64,000 bases of DNA from Cephalotus follicularis (lineage: Eukaryota; Streptophyta; Magnoliopsida; Oxalidales; Cephalotaceae): assembly GCA_001972305.1 (NCBI GenBank), contig BDDD01000908.1, positions 197,758 through 261,757 on the forward strand, read 5' to 3'. The notes under the pieces were generated by a model, which made no database searches, had not been told where the DNA came from, and saw nothing but the letters and a program-made list of their open reading frames with translations. Shown here piece after piece: positions 23,792 to 35,689 of this stretch (position 1 is the first letter of the stretch; every line of letters starts with the position of its first letter). Position numbers and translations under genes: made by a program.

Positions 23792-26232
23792 TGTAATAAC
23801 CCGTTTCTATGCTTACATAATTATCATTTTATGTTGCGTTTATACCTTTTGATATATGCTATGGTGTGTGAACTCTTTGATTTTATTTTATTTAATGTTT
23901 GTTTTCTGGGCACAAAGCGCCGACGCTCTTATTAGAACCGCCGACGCTTTGGGTGTTGTGAGATACGTTGATGCCAAAACGTGTGACTTTGACGCATTTC
24001 GTAACTTAAGGCTTAACCGTCAACGCTTTTCGTAAGCTGTCGACGCTTTAGTCGGCTTTCCTATTCTTTTTGGACGGTGACATGCTTATGGAAAAGGAGG
24101 TTTTTTTGCCATTTTTATTGATCCGATTTTCCTTCTTTGAGTAAGACCGAATATGCACAAAAAGAAACTTATTAGTTACACGATTTCATCATAAATTTCA
24201 CTCGATTTATTGGATTTATAAACTGATTTCAACAATTCTTTGAGAACCATCTACATATTTCTTACAAATCGACACAACAACTTTGTTGGCCTCAATCTTC
24301 ATCAAAACGACGTTTTCTGAAGGTATTTTCTAAACGAAAGTTGTAGTTTGTACTACGTAGTTTCAATATCACCCTTTGATTTGTATTAAAACCGACTAGA
24401 ATTTAATTTTGAGCATGATTTTAGAGGCATGTTGAAACTAATTTTCTGATGTTCTTAATTTGTTAATATATGTAATTTATGTGCATATTTTGTTATACTG
24501 GAATTCTAATCAAATAAGTTATGCTATAGCTACATATATGTTACTGTTTTATAGTCTGGGCAACAAAAATCGGATTATAGCTCCTGATTTGTACAAACTA
24601 TTTTAAATATCAGAAAATTTCAATTCAAAATGTGTTTTATACTTTACATGAAATCATAGGTTTATTCTGGCATTTTTTTGAACTGATATAACATGTCACA
24701 GAACCTACATGTTGTTAATTATCCATCGTGTTTATAAAAAATTAGATTTGACCATGGATTTGAAACTAGTTTCTGCAACTGGTATTCTGCGTTCGACGCA
24801 AACCGTCGACGCTTGTATTTTAAGCGTCGTCGCTTTGTACTGTGTTATGCTGCGTTTAGTCGACGCTTTGCTCTGCGCTTTGTCCTTCTATGCAATGAAA
24901 CCGTCGAAGCCTAAGGATAAACTATCGACGCTTTCTCAGGCAGTTTTGATGTTTTGTTTCTTTTTATGTTATGTGATGTTGGGTTTATATATTTAGGTCT
25001 TAATATCGTCAGTGGTGGAGTTTAGTACACTTCTAGGGTGCTTTTGTTCGGTATTCTTGTTGTTTAGATTTTTTGACCTGCTAAGGTACGGATTCTTCGA
25101 TTCTTTGATATTCCCTCGATTAAATTAAATAAAGTCAATTTTTACTGTTTGATGACTATGTACTTGATATAATCTTATTGAAATGGATTTATTATTGATT
25201 TTTAATATGCATATTTTTTGCTATCGAAAATGTGTTATTTGTTTTGGACATGACTTCCACTTTAGGAAGTATGTTAAACTTCAGATACGAATCAAATTAT
25301 GATTTCAGATATAAAAGTATGTTTATGACATGGAAGTATATTTTAAATTGTTTTAGAATAAAACAATGTTTTAGCATAATAACATACAGAGAAAAACCCT
25401 ACCTATGAGGTATCATAGGCATGTTCTTTGGCACGAAGGGCATGACACCTACCGTGGCGGTATGATTGGTCCACGACGTCTCTTTTAAATATGTATCCTG
25501 AGGGTAGGATATGGATCCTTTTGAGGCGTATGAGTATATTCTAGTTATTGTCAGAATTCAGTATTCAGTATTGGGATTGTTTGTGTAGTGCCGTACACGA
25601 CTTTTCCGTCAGAGCATGTGGGCCTCGCGAACCCCTTGCACCTTTATATGTATGTATGTTAGAATTCTCTGTTATGGAATTATGAAATCAGATAAAGTTT
25701 TGAACTATGATGTTATGTTTTTCGTAAAGTTATGATGATTTATAACTATTCGTATTTAAATATTCTACTTTACATTTTAAAGAATATTTACTATGTTAAT
25801 TTGATGAGTTTTGAAGTTCAAATTAAATGTTTACTGTTTACTGTTTTACTTCCTTATCCGTACTGAGGTTTGCTCAGCCGCGTTTTTGTTTCTAAGCGGC
25901 AGGTTTTCAGAAGGATGGGGGAAACGTGTGATGAGAGTTACCCACTTGTCAGAGGATCAGCTAGGAGTTGGTCCATTGTGTTTTCAGTAGTGTTGATCAT
26001 ATTTTGAGTTAATATCAGACTAGTTTCTTCTTAAACAGTTTTTGGATATCGGATTATGCTTTGTTTTTATTTATGAATGGTTGAAATTTCAGACTCTATT
26101 TTATATCAGTTTGTTATAAGTTATGTTTTCAGACCACCACATCCGTTTTGTGTAAAATTCATGCTTAGATATTCTGTCATATTTTGTTTGGTATTATGAC
26201 CTGTAAGGGCTCCCACCATCGGGGGTGTTACA
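23792..26232 (+). mobile_element. Solo LTR K2 (Ty3/gypsy type) inside element B
   Basis: 2.44 kb from tgtaataacccg to gggggtgttaca with a perfect duplication ttcag (23787-23791 and 26233-26237). It shares both ends with K1 but differs in body. It carries two clusters of cgtcgacgct-type palindromes, about 23915-24055 and 24785-24935, separated by some 750 bases of AT-rich sequence. No internal domain, so a solo LTR. It is younger than B. Confidence 0.92.
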
Positions 26233-26670
26233 TTCAGCCAAGCTAGAAGTAAGATTCCAACAAAAGAGGAGGTTGAATCTCACTGGGAGCACCTACGACT
26301 TGCAAGAGCATGAGTTCAATCAACACCCTCTCTTCCTTCCCTTCTCATTTTTCCTCTTTCTTCTTTTTCTTTTCCCACACATACCCCCACACTGGGCTCC
26401 TGCCACTCATTTTCTGCCAAAAACCAGTAAAAGCATCATGATAATTCTCTACTGACACAAGCCTGCTCACCTTGGGAGGCGTTAGCTTTCTTTGGAAGCC
26501 TCTCCCTTATGGGCTAAAAAAAAATGATTTTCCTCCTAATCCACTTTGGGCCTTAACTTGCATAAGAGATAACTCCCAATTGGGCCCAAGGAAATATGAC
26601 ACAACACAATCCAGGCCCTTAACAAACTCATAACACTGTGGATTCCTCAATATCATACACGGGTATCACA

Positions 26671-27109
26671 ATAAAAATGCACGTCTCTCTCCTTTCTCTC
26701 TTCTTGAAAAAAGGGTTTTCCTTCTCTCTGAAAAAGGGAACCAAAAAAGCTGCAACCGGAATCAAGAGTTGGAAGCTTGAGAAGCCCAGTGTTGGAGATT
26801 AAAGCTTGTTGTGGATACCTTGGAGGCCTGCTAATCTTGGAGGCTAGAACCATATCAATCAAACAAAGGAAGCTGTCAATATTTGAAGCAAGAAGCCATG
26901 ACAATCAAGGACAGAGCTGCTCCAATTATATGAGTTATTTTTGCCCGCTCCCTCTTGTTTATTCTTTGTTTTTTTCTGAATGTACATGTATGCTCAATGA
27001 TCCTGGATTGAATCTTATGGTTTGTTGATCATGCGATGATGACGATTTGTATTAGGATGCATGCCTCTATGTTTTAATTATCTTGTTTAATCGCCATAAG
27101 GTTCTTACA
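26671..27109 (+). repeat. Element C 5' LTR, terminal piece
   Basis: The continuation of 14366-14826 after B. A CT-rich stretch (26681-26705) is followed by leader-like sequence ending ttcttaca at 27109, right before the primer site. No gene. Confidence 0.7.
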
Positions 27110-27112
27110 AAA

Positions 27113-27125
27113 TGGTATCAGAGCG
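27113..27125 (+). other. Element C primer binding site
   Basis: tggtatcagagcg, three bases after the LTR end, complementary to initiator-Met tRNA. It sets the copia element's orientation as plus. Confidence 0.85.
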
Positions 27126-28231
27126 GATTTGATGCATATATGCAGTTAGAATCTTGTTGTTAATGACATGCTTGAATTGTTTGGGTTAAACAGTGAAACG
27201 AAAGAATGAGATGTAAACAGCAGAATTCCCTGTTGATGTCTAACTGTCGACGGTTCTGATCAAACCTTCGACAGTTAGACGTATCGCCCACAATAAAACA
27301 TGCATGGAAGCATTAAGTGCTAACGGTTTAGAGTAAACTATCGATGCTTAACCATTAAGGTCTGACGTTTCGATAAAACTGTCGATGCTTAAGGCATCAC
27401 ATGAACCTCTGTACTACAGCACTGATGGTTTAGAGTAAACCATCGATACTAAAGCATTAAGCACTGTCGTTTTGAGAAAACTGTCGACGCTTAAGACTTC
27501 TCTTTGACCCTCTGTACTAAAGCGCGGAAGATTACGCAAAGCGTTAACTGAAGCATCGACGCTTAACGTATAACTGTCTACGCTAAAGACAAAGCGTCGA
27601 CTGTTTAAAAGCAAATCTGAAAAAGAGTTTTTCTTAAATTACCCAAATTAATTGTTTATATTTATAAAAGCATATCTATCAAGATTATTAGGTAATTCAA
27701 TGAGATTGAAATTATATTTTTTGCATGATGGTAGGGTTATGGACTTGACCTAGTTTTGGCTTATTTAATTCAATAGTTGAATTATGTTTTATGTTCATAA
27801 TTTTCAAGTTGTAATGACTTTGAGACTTGCATGTCTCTCTTCTTTCTCTTGTTTTGTATCTATAATTACTCTTAACCTCCTTGTAACTCCCCTTGATTTA
27901 ATTCAAGGTTTCTCTAGTTTATAGTTGGTTTATGTAATTGAAACTGTGACTGTCGTAGCAGAAGCAAGTTTCAGAATAGCAAAGATATTACAAGACCCAT
28001 ACATGTATGGGAGTTAATGTATGATTGTAATAACATACCTAGGAATGAAACTAGCAGCTTATTTGAGAGTCAAACAAGTTACAGTAGTAAAGGCCATTAT
28101 CTGTCATTAGTTTTAATATGTATGTGATGCATGTCTAAACTATGTACCAGAGGTTCCAACGGCCTCTCCATAATATGCCATCTACCTGTAATTTGATTAA
28201 TGATGGGTTGGGTAATAATATATATATATAT
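27126..28231 (+). other. Element C untranslated leader, first part, with palindrome cluster
   Basis: AT-rich, without a supported coding region. Bases 27236-27610 hold a cluster of ctgtcgacg and gcatcgacgct-type words, matching in kind the clusters in the gypsy LTRs. It ends in a TA microsatellite where LTR G' is inserted. Confidence 0.6.
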
Positions 28232-31200
28232 TGTGACACATCGTGTCACTTTTACGTGGTTGATGGGTAAAAGACGTGAGCGTATTTATTATTATTATTA
28301 TTAGTATTATTATTTAAAAAAAAAAGAGGAGTGTCGGGCGCATCTAGAAGGCGTTAGACGCGCTAGGCCAGAAAATAAAAATGAGAGGCACGAGAAAGAG
28401 ATGGAGAGAACAGACAGTGTGCTGGAGAGACAAAAAGAGAGACGCCTGAAACTGAAGCGCCGATGATCGGAGATCTACGCCATGAGGAAACGGCAAGCCC
28501 CACAGCTAGGTAACTCTTCCTCTTTCTCCTTTTTCTTCTTTGTCTTTTTCTTTCTCTTCTCTTCTACCGCCACTGACGTTGCTCCTCTGTTGACGCCATT
28601 ATCACCGTTTTTGCGCCAAGTGAGTAGGTGAGTTCCTCAAGCCTCCTTCTTCCTCTCTATCATCTTCTTCCTCCAAGGTCGCTCCTCACGCTTCTGTTTC
28701 ACAGAGAAAGATAGAAGAAACGGGAAATAGGGAGAGAGGAAGGAAGGAAGAAAGATAAATAGGAGAGGAACTTGAAATTGACGCCAGAAGGGGGCTGTGC
28801 TTCGCGGGCTAAGTGGAAGCTGAGGATTCGATAGTGCTGAGCTTGGTGGAGATCGGCAGTGGCAGTGAAATTTCCATTGTTGCAAGCTGTAAGTTTTAGT
28901 GAGGTAGGGTTATACTACTTGCTTTGCATTATACATGAACTGTTTGAAATGGTTTGTATGAATAGCTTATTATTTCTATGCCTTAAATTTTCAGGTTTAT
29001 AAGTAAGGAAAGAGGAAAGGTGATAGTAAGGATTAGTGATGTATTGTATTGGTAATTATGTTTATAGTAAAGGAATAAGAATTAATGTAAGGTGAATTCT
29101 TCCTTGTGTAACTTTTCGGGTTCTTTGAGAAGTGAAGATGACTTGAAAATTTATTAGGCTTTAAAGTGTAAATGATATTATTAGTAAGTGAGATACTTAG
29201 AGATATGGGTGAATGTAAGGAATTGAAGTCAAATTAACCATTTCTTATGTGTAGAGAATTTGGTCATGGTAAGATTTAGGGACAATTGAAGTTGTTCAAT
29301 GTATTTAGTAAGATGTTAGTAAGTATGGGGATTAAGATATTAAAGGAATTGGGTTATTGGTTGATATCGGCATGTATAGCCGCCATGTTGCCGAAGTGGA
29401 GTTTTTGTCACTTTTTGAACCTAGAGTTGTCTGATTGATATGAAATTTTAATGGTAGACCTTAGAATAAGGTTAAATATTACCTGTAAAGTTTTGTGTAG
29501 AACTGACTTGGTTTGAATTGAAAAGTGCGAAGTTACGCTAAAATCATTTTGAAACGGTGATTTTACAAAGGAGCATATATCTCTGCTTATCCGTTTGAGT
29601 TTATTTTTCAGAAACAGGGTCCTAGTGATGTTTAAATATGTTTCTTAAAGTTTGGTGTCAAACGGATATGATTTTGGCCAAAAAGTCTCGTTTTTACAGT
29701 TTTTACGGAAAAATAGTTCAAACCTTGGTTTTTCAAAGTAGCTCATAGCTCCGGTCATCGGTTTCACTTTATTTTTTAGTGGTAGACTCTTGGGTAGGAA
29801 CTAACACATTTTCCAAAGTTTCAACTCCATTGGATCTTTAAAAATGGTAAAAAAGGTGTTAACTTTGCTTTTGCAGAAAACTCGTTTAGTAATGACTTTA
29901 CAAAGGAAAATAGAACTCAGCTTGTTGGTTTCACTCGATTTTTGAATGACAGACTACTGGGATATTTTAATTATGATTTGGAAAGTTTCACTTCGATACA
30001 ATATCTTAATGCATAAAGTATCTCATATTGTATTCATGCAGAGTTAAGGATATGATCAATGATAGTGGAGCTTCCAGTCCATGACGGGGAATTCGATAGC
30101 CGAACTAGTTTTCAGTATCCGGAGAGATGTGGATCCTGTAGCTAATTCAGAGAAAAGAGGGACTAGTACGCGGGGGTTATTAGCATTGATACAGTGAGTG
30201 GAACATCCCCTTCCTTTATTTTTATTGTCTTTAACACTCTCGTTTCTATATGTGCCCTTGTGTTTGTTATTGATAGTTTGATCAGGATTTGAATCACACA
30301 TGTCTTATGTTGAGTTTGTTATTGATTATTATGTGATAGACTCTAGGTAACTAGGTCATCTTCTTTTTTTTCTTTATGTATCATTGTTACCGTGTTTTGT
30401 ACTCTGATGCTGGGTACTATATGGTCTGTGACATGTAATAATGGTCTACATGTACACCCATCGTGAGAGGTGGGGTACGTGCCGCTTACACGCATACCCT
30501 TGGTGGTTGTGGGGTGTGTGCCGCTTACCATAGGCACTCTGGACCGGCGTATGATGGATGATGTACACATCATGTAGCCTATTGGCCTATATGTATATTA
30601 TTGTTGTAGCCATATTCAATATTGCCATTAGATATGGCCAGATGGGAATTGACGGATATATGGAATTGATGGATTTATGGATTTGACGGTGATATGATAT
30701 GACGACAGATGTACCAGCATCCACGGATGTTATGATTTTGTTCATGGTTATTGTGATCTTGTTATACTCGGATGGCATTATTTTTGTTTATGCTGTTATT
30801 CAGCGGGTATTCAGATGTTTATCTTGGGCTTAAAGTCGATTACAGTTATTGTATAATCATTTCCATTATTGAGTTGCGATCTTCTATTTTGGAGTCTTAT
30901 TGATGATTATGTCTTTTGTAACGCCCTGTAGCTATTTTGGAGCCTACGAGAAACTTTTTCTATAGTGTATAATTTTTTTTTTATGGGCTTTGGACCTAAT
31001 TGAGTAAGAGAGGAAGGTTAAGTGTTGTTTATGTTATAAGCCCAAGTATAAAGCATGATTAGTGGAAGTTGAAGGACTTAAGTGCAAAGCTTCTTGAGGA
31101 AGATTCCAACTTCCAAGACGTTTGACGACTTAAGTTGGGATTAGTGTGGGGACTTTTTGAGTTGTAGCTATCCTTTCTTCTAGCTTCAGAAGATAAAGAG

Positions 31201-34182
31201 TTTTAGAGAGAGAGAGAGAGTTCTAGTTTTCTTCTTCTTCTTTCCGTTATTAACGCCTGGACCAGAGGGAGCTTGAAGCGTTCGACCCCAACAAGAAGAA
31301 CAAGCGGACGAGGAAAGAAGTAGACAAGCCAGAGGATGAGTGTAGCAGAGAAAACAAGGGTCGCTAACGTCCAAGGAAGTAGCAAGAACTGTGAGTGGGA
31401 CATCCTTTCTATGTTATAGTTGTTTCATGATGTTCTTGAAAACTCTTTCAGTTTCTAATCTCCAGTACAGTGAGAGCTTTCTAACAGGAAATTTTTTTCC
31501 TAGCGTCTTTGTATGTTTCCTTTGACAGAAGAGAGAGAAAGTGAGTTTCTCCAGCACTAGAGCTCAAGTTCTTCAAGTGAATTAGTCACTTTCCTATAAG
31601 GTAACGCGTACGTGCTCAACCCCACTCCTCAGCCTATTATTGTCTATGATGGAAAGTTGAGTGAGTCTGACCCTGGGTTCCATACCTGGATCTCCTTTAC
31701 ACTATTGTCTATGATGGTGTTTAGGGTTTGAGTGCAGCCGAGCACTATGTACATAGCTCCAACCTCCTCGGTCTACTATTGTCTATGATAGGAAGCAGGC
31801 CGAGACTGTCCCCAGGTCCTACCTGGATCTCCTTTACACTATTGTCTATGATGGTGTTTAGGGTTTGAGTATAGCAGAGCTAAGTTGCCAGAATAAAGAT
31901 TAGAGCCTTTCAGTAAGTCTTCTAGAGGAGGACTTAGTCCTCGGCAGTCATGCCATCAGCCCAGATAAGTAAGAAAAGCAAGAAATTGCAAGCACGGAAG
32001 GGAACCATGGGTTCTTGGCAGTTACTGCCAAGCAGGCTTCGGCCTAGAACAACTCAGCGCCACTATAAGTTGGCAACTATATTATGTAACCAGCAGGCTT
32101 TGGCCTAGATCAGCATAGCAAAGAAAAGCCAGTTCCTAGCTTAGTTGTTCTCCTCGGGTGTTTAGCCGGGAAGGACCCCAGTTCTTTTTCAGATCACTTT
32201 CTTTTAATCAGTTGTACTCTTAAGTTTATTTCAGCTTTTATGAACGTTCTAGAATCAGCTAAGCAGAGAAAGAGTAAGTTTTTAAAGTACTTTGAACGTT
32301 TCTTTATTGTATGCCATGACATATGTTTGTTTACAGTCTTTTTCCCAGTTGGGATAGTTTTTCATGCTCATGGTAAGCTTTCTTTCAGCACATTCATTTT
32401 AAGAATGTACCAGAGGATATTTTGTTTTCATTCACTTAGTCAGTTGGACTAATCCCCTCACAGACTGTTTTGCAGACCAACCAGCCGGAGGAGACCCTCC
32501 AGCCAAGCAGTAGATAGCTTTACGAGGTAGTTTTTGAGCTCAGCACCATGGAACGTCAGCTCGGGCATTAGCATTGCATAGCATGGGGCATTCTTTGGGT
32601 TCCTTTACCCTTCTTTTTTAGTGGAGTAGCCGAGAGCTTCTTTGTATAAGTTATGATATTCTTTTGCCCATCAGGGAAGGCAGTGTATGTATGCCAGGGA
32701 TGATATATGTAATGGTTTTATACTTTCGATATATGTTATGGATGTTTTGAGTTGTCAGATGTGTTTATCATGTGTTTTTATGATCTTTTCATGTTTTGAG
32801 TTTTGTGATCCCAGGTGTGGCAGGGGAGCTAGAGAGTCCCTGGGTTAGTAGCGGGGATGAGCCCAGTAGGGGTGTTATGTTATGCTTGGGAGCTAGGGTT
32901 TTGTTTTAAGAGCTTACCCCGGGGAGGCAGGGTGTCCCAAGGGTGATATTGATGTTGGGCCTTGACAAGGGAGCAGGGAAGGTGTCCCTAGAGAGAGTGG
33001 CCAGGGGTGCCATGTTAGAAGTAAGGCCCATGACAAGTTATGTTAAGCGCCTTATGTTTTAAGTTATGCTGTGCGTTTTGATGGTAGTTGTGTTGTTGAG
33101 TTGAGCAGGGTTGTACGCCAGGGGACAATATATGTATGCGTAGTCTCTAGGGGAGTTTAAGTGAGCACGTGAGACGTGCTTGGGTTTCTCCCCAGGCGCT
33201 TATGTTGTTTCTCCCCAGGGCGTTAGTTATGCGGAGCGTTTTGGAGCCTTGGTTAAGAAAAGCTTTGGGCATAAGTGATACGGCGCATTTGGAGCTTTAG
33301 TTTTATGTTGTGCTGAGGGCATGAGCAAGAGAGGAGTTAGCTCCTCTGCCTTGGCTACCCTGTCAGCTACGCGCCCAGTCCAACCCAGGCTTTCCCCTTG
33401 GGCAGTTTTAGTTTAAGAGGGTTGTTGGCAAGAGGAGCGCCATCCCCGATAGGACACATGTCCCATAGAGTTAACGGGAATGGGTCCTGACATATTTTCA
33501 TGGATTCTCCTATATTTGTAGCCTATACTTTTGATTTCCTCATATATATATTTTCTTTAACCACATCCGATTATTCATGGATGTAACAGGGAATGATTTG
33601 TCCCAACTCACTTAGTCATTTGGACCAACCCCCTCACAGTCTTTCTTTTCAGATTATGCGAGCAGTTGCTAAGTCAGATTCAGTAAGAGATGGACCATGA
33701 GAGAAGGGCAAGCTACCAGTGTTTCAACACATGCATAATATCACCATCAGCATTTATTCGTGCTTTTATATAAGTAAATTTTTTTTATGGTTTCATTTTT
33801 AAAGGGACGAGCCCTATACATTTACTTTTCATGTTTTGATAAAATGGTTAAAGTAAAGCCTAACCTATGCATGCTTATGAGTTTAAATTGTGTTTTGCTG
33901 AGAGCTGAGCCCACTTTTAAACTGCTGATTCCTCCTTCGGGAGTGTGTTTTTATAAACTGAGTTTTCTTTACAGGGGACATAGTCCGATAAACGGATACT
34001 ACATGCCCGATTTTCGTAAAATTTTAAGAGTTAGAAAAATTTTCAAGTTTTTGGAAAAAGTTCAAGTTATGATTATTTTTATGGTTTTAAGAAGTTTTCA
34101 AATAGGTTTTAAGATATCACGTGGAGGTTTCTGAAAGGAGGCTTGTCACGTGATTGTCACATTTGTCTCGGTTGGGACGGGT
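28232..34182 (+). mobile_element. Solo LTR G' (Ty3/gypsy type), interrupted by solo LTR F
   Basis: Two parts, 28232-30916 and 33493 to about 34182. It begins tgtgacacatcg and its end matches the family end seen in reverse at 60623 (cacgtgattgtcacat, then ctcgg). It also shares with G the block around ccataggcactctg and ggcctatatg (30530-30590 against 61900-61960 in reverse). It sits in a TA microsatellite, so the right edge and target duplication are uncertain by several bases. No gag or pol, so a solo LTR. G and G' belong to one family in opposite orientations. A donor-like ctag|gtaac sits near 28508. Confidence 0.78.
30917..33492 (+). mobile_element. Solo LTR F inside G'
   Basis: About 2.58 kb from tgtaacgccctg to gggtcctgaca. 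The flanks tcttt (30912-30916) and tattt (33493-33497) agree in four of five bases, fitting an aged duplication. The G' sequence resumes directly after it, which supports the right edge. Words such as ttggactaatcccctc recur in the E LTR in reverse, so F and E are probably related families. The phrase attgtctatgatgg is repeated several times at 31640-31855. No coding domain. Confidence 0.75.
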
Positions 34183-34616
34183 ATATATATATATCATTAT
34201 TCCTCATTTATCCGATGATATCAAGTTAAAGCGAAACGGACACAAGATAGTGCTCGATCGTTGCTATAACGCCCGGAATTTTCATTTAATGTATTAATGT
34301 AAATTACTTTGTAATTCCATGATGAATTAATGAGAATTATGGTTTTCAAACTGGTGGTATTTAATTTTCAATAAAAGGGTGTTAAAGGACTGTGGTTGAG
34401 TTGGAAAAATAAGGGAAAAGAGACCCTTGCGAGTCGACGCCAAGGGACAATGTGACGCTTAAGGGAAAAGAGACGCTTGCGAGCCTAACCTATGCATGCT
34501 TTAACTCTTCCCTATGCTCTGTAATGACATAAAGGAATGGAGAGGTGACTAATGGATGTCATGTAAGCAAAGAGAAGAAGGAGAGAGAGACGCATGGTGC
34601 CTTGCATGCAAGTGAG

Positions 34617-34639
34617 AGGGAGAGAGAGAGAGAGAGAGC
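34617..34639 (+). repeat. AG microsatellite in LTR H
   Basis: About ten AG repeats within the purine-rich upstream part of LTR H, shortly before the leader-like section. Confidence 0.85.
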
Positions 34640-35689
34640 TCCTCCATAAAACACACTCCTCGCACCTTCACCTTCTTCTACCTGCGCTGAAGGAGAAAGG
34701 GAAGAAATCATGAGAAATAGGAGATAAAAGGGAGAAGGAGAGATCGTTTCTCCATTGTTGGACCTGGAAGCTTGGAGGCTCAAACCAAGAGTGGAGCCGA
34801 GCTTGAACTTGGAGCTACTACACCGAACCTGGGAGCTTGAAAGCTACTGGTCGGTAAAGCTTGAAGGGGTGGACTTCAATTCCTAACTTGGAATTAGAGG
34901 TAGGGATCACATAACTGTATTTTTTAGTTTAGTTATAATAAGAGTTGTTTGATGAAAGCATGAAGGGTGGCTTGTAGTTTGTGGTTTGTCTTGAATGATA
35001 ACCTGTTATGTTGTTTGGGTGTTTATGGATTAAGTATTGCATGTGTTGTTTGCTTAGGTCCATTGTTTTGGGACACGGTTGCAAACCGAAACGGTAGAGA
35101 CGCTGTTATGGTCTCACAGACGTCGACGCCATGGGTGCGCGTTGACGCCATGGCCTGTTATATGAGAAAAGGGACGCACGAAGCGTTGGCGCCTAAGGTT
35201 CCTTACCTTAAGGCATCGATGCCAAAAGAACACGTTAATGCCTACCAGACACGATGCGCTATTAACATTGACGCCTATGGGTTGTGTTGACGCCTAGAGC
35301 AAATGTTGGCGCCTAACTGGGTTGCATGCATGTCGACGCCTAGAGAGGACGTTGACGCCTAAAGGATTGCTTTGTACATTGACGCCTAGAGCGAGTGTTG
35401 GCGCCTCAGTGGGCTACCATGCAAGTCGACGCCTAGGATAGACATTGACTCTTAAGATAACTGCTTACACATTGACGCATATGGGGTATAAGTTGATGCC
35501 AAAAGAGACTGATTTCGTTTTGGAGCACAGGATGCCTACACGTTGATGCCTAGAGTTAGGTGTTGACGCCAAAAGGGTCTGTCTACATTTTGAGCATATG
35601 GTTGCTTGCATATGGCTATGAATTGTTGCATATTTGAGTAAATATGTATGGCAAGTATTTTACAGAATTTCAGAGATGGAATCCATTCA

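Larger units (their letters stand above)
14827..26670 (-). mobile_element. Element B: large, apparently non-coding LTR retrotransposon (LARD-like), minus strand
   Basis: Flanked by the duplication ataaa (14822-14826 and 26671-26675). Read on the minus strand: 5' LTR (26670 down to 20462, interrupted by solo LTR K2), primer site (20459-20449), a 2.2 kb internal region (to about 18221), a polypurine tract, and the 3' LTR (18220 to 14827). LTRs are about 3.4-3.8 kb and are full of minisatellites. The internal region shows no gag, protease, reverse transcriptase or integrase motif on either strand, so the element looks like a large retrotransposon derivative that depended on proteins from another element. 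The gypsy-like tract and the long LTRs suggest a Ty3/gypsy origin. The two LTRs differ at roughly 8 percent of the first 90 bases by eye. Confidence 0.82.
20462..26670 (-). repeat. Element B 5' LTR, interrupted by solo LTR K2
   Basis: Second copy of the B LTR, in two parts (20462-23791 and 26233-26670). On the minus strand it begins tgtgatacccg at 26670 and ends gggtcgttaaa at 20462. The right target duplication ataaa follows at 26671-26675. Confidence 0.85.

Noticed and set aside
24709-24996. 95-residue plus-strand frame in K2 with hydrophobic stretches
   Set aside because: It crosses a palindrome cluster inside a solo LTR and has no homologue I recognise; cysteine- and leucine-rich by composition only.
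34967-35290. 107-residue frame in LTR H
   Set aside because: It overlaps the LTR leader and palindrome cluster, with no domain.
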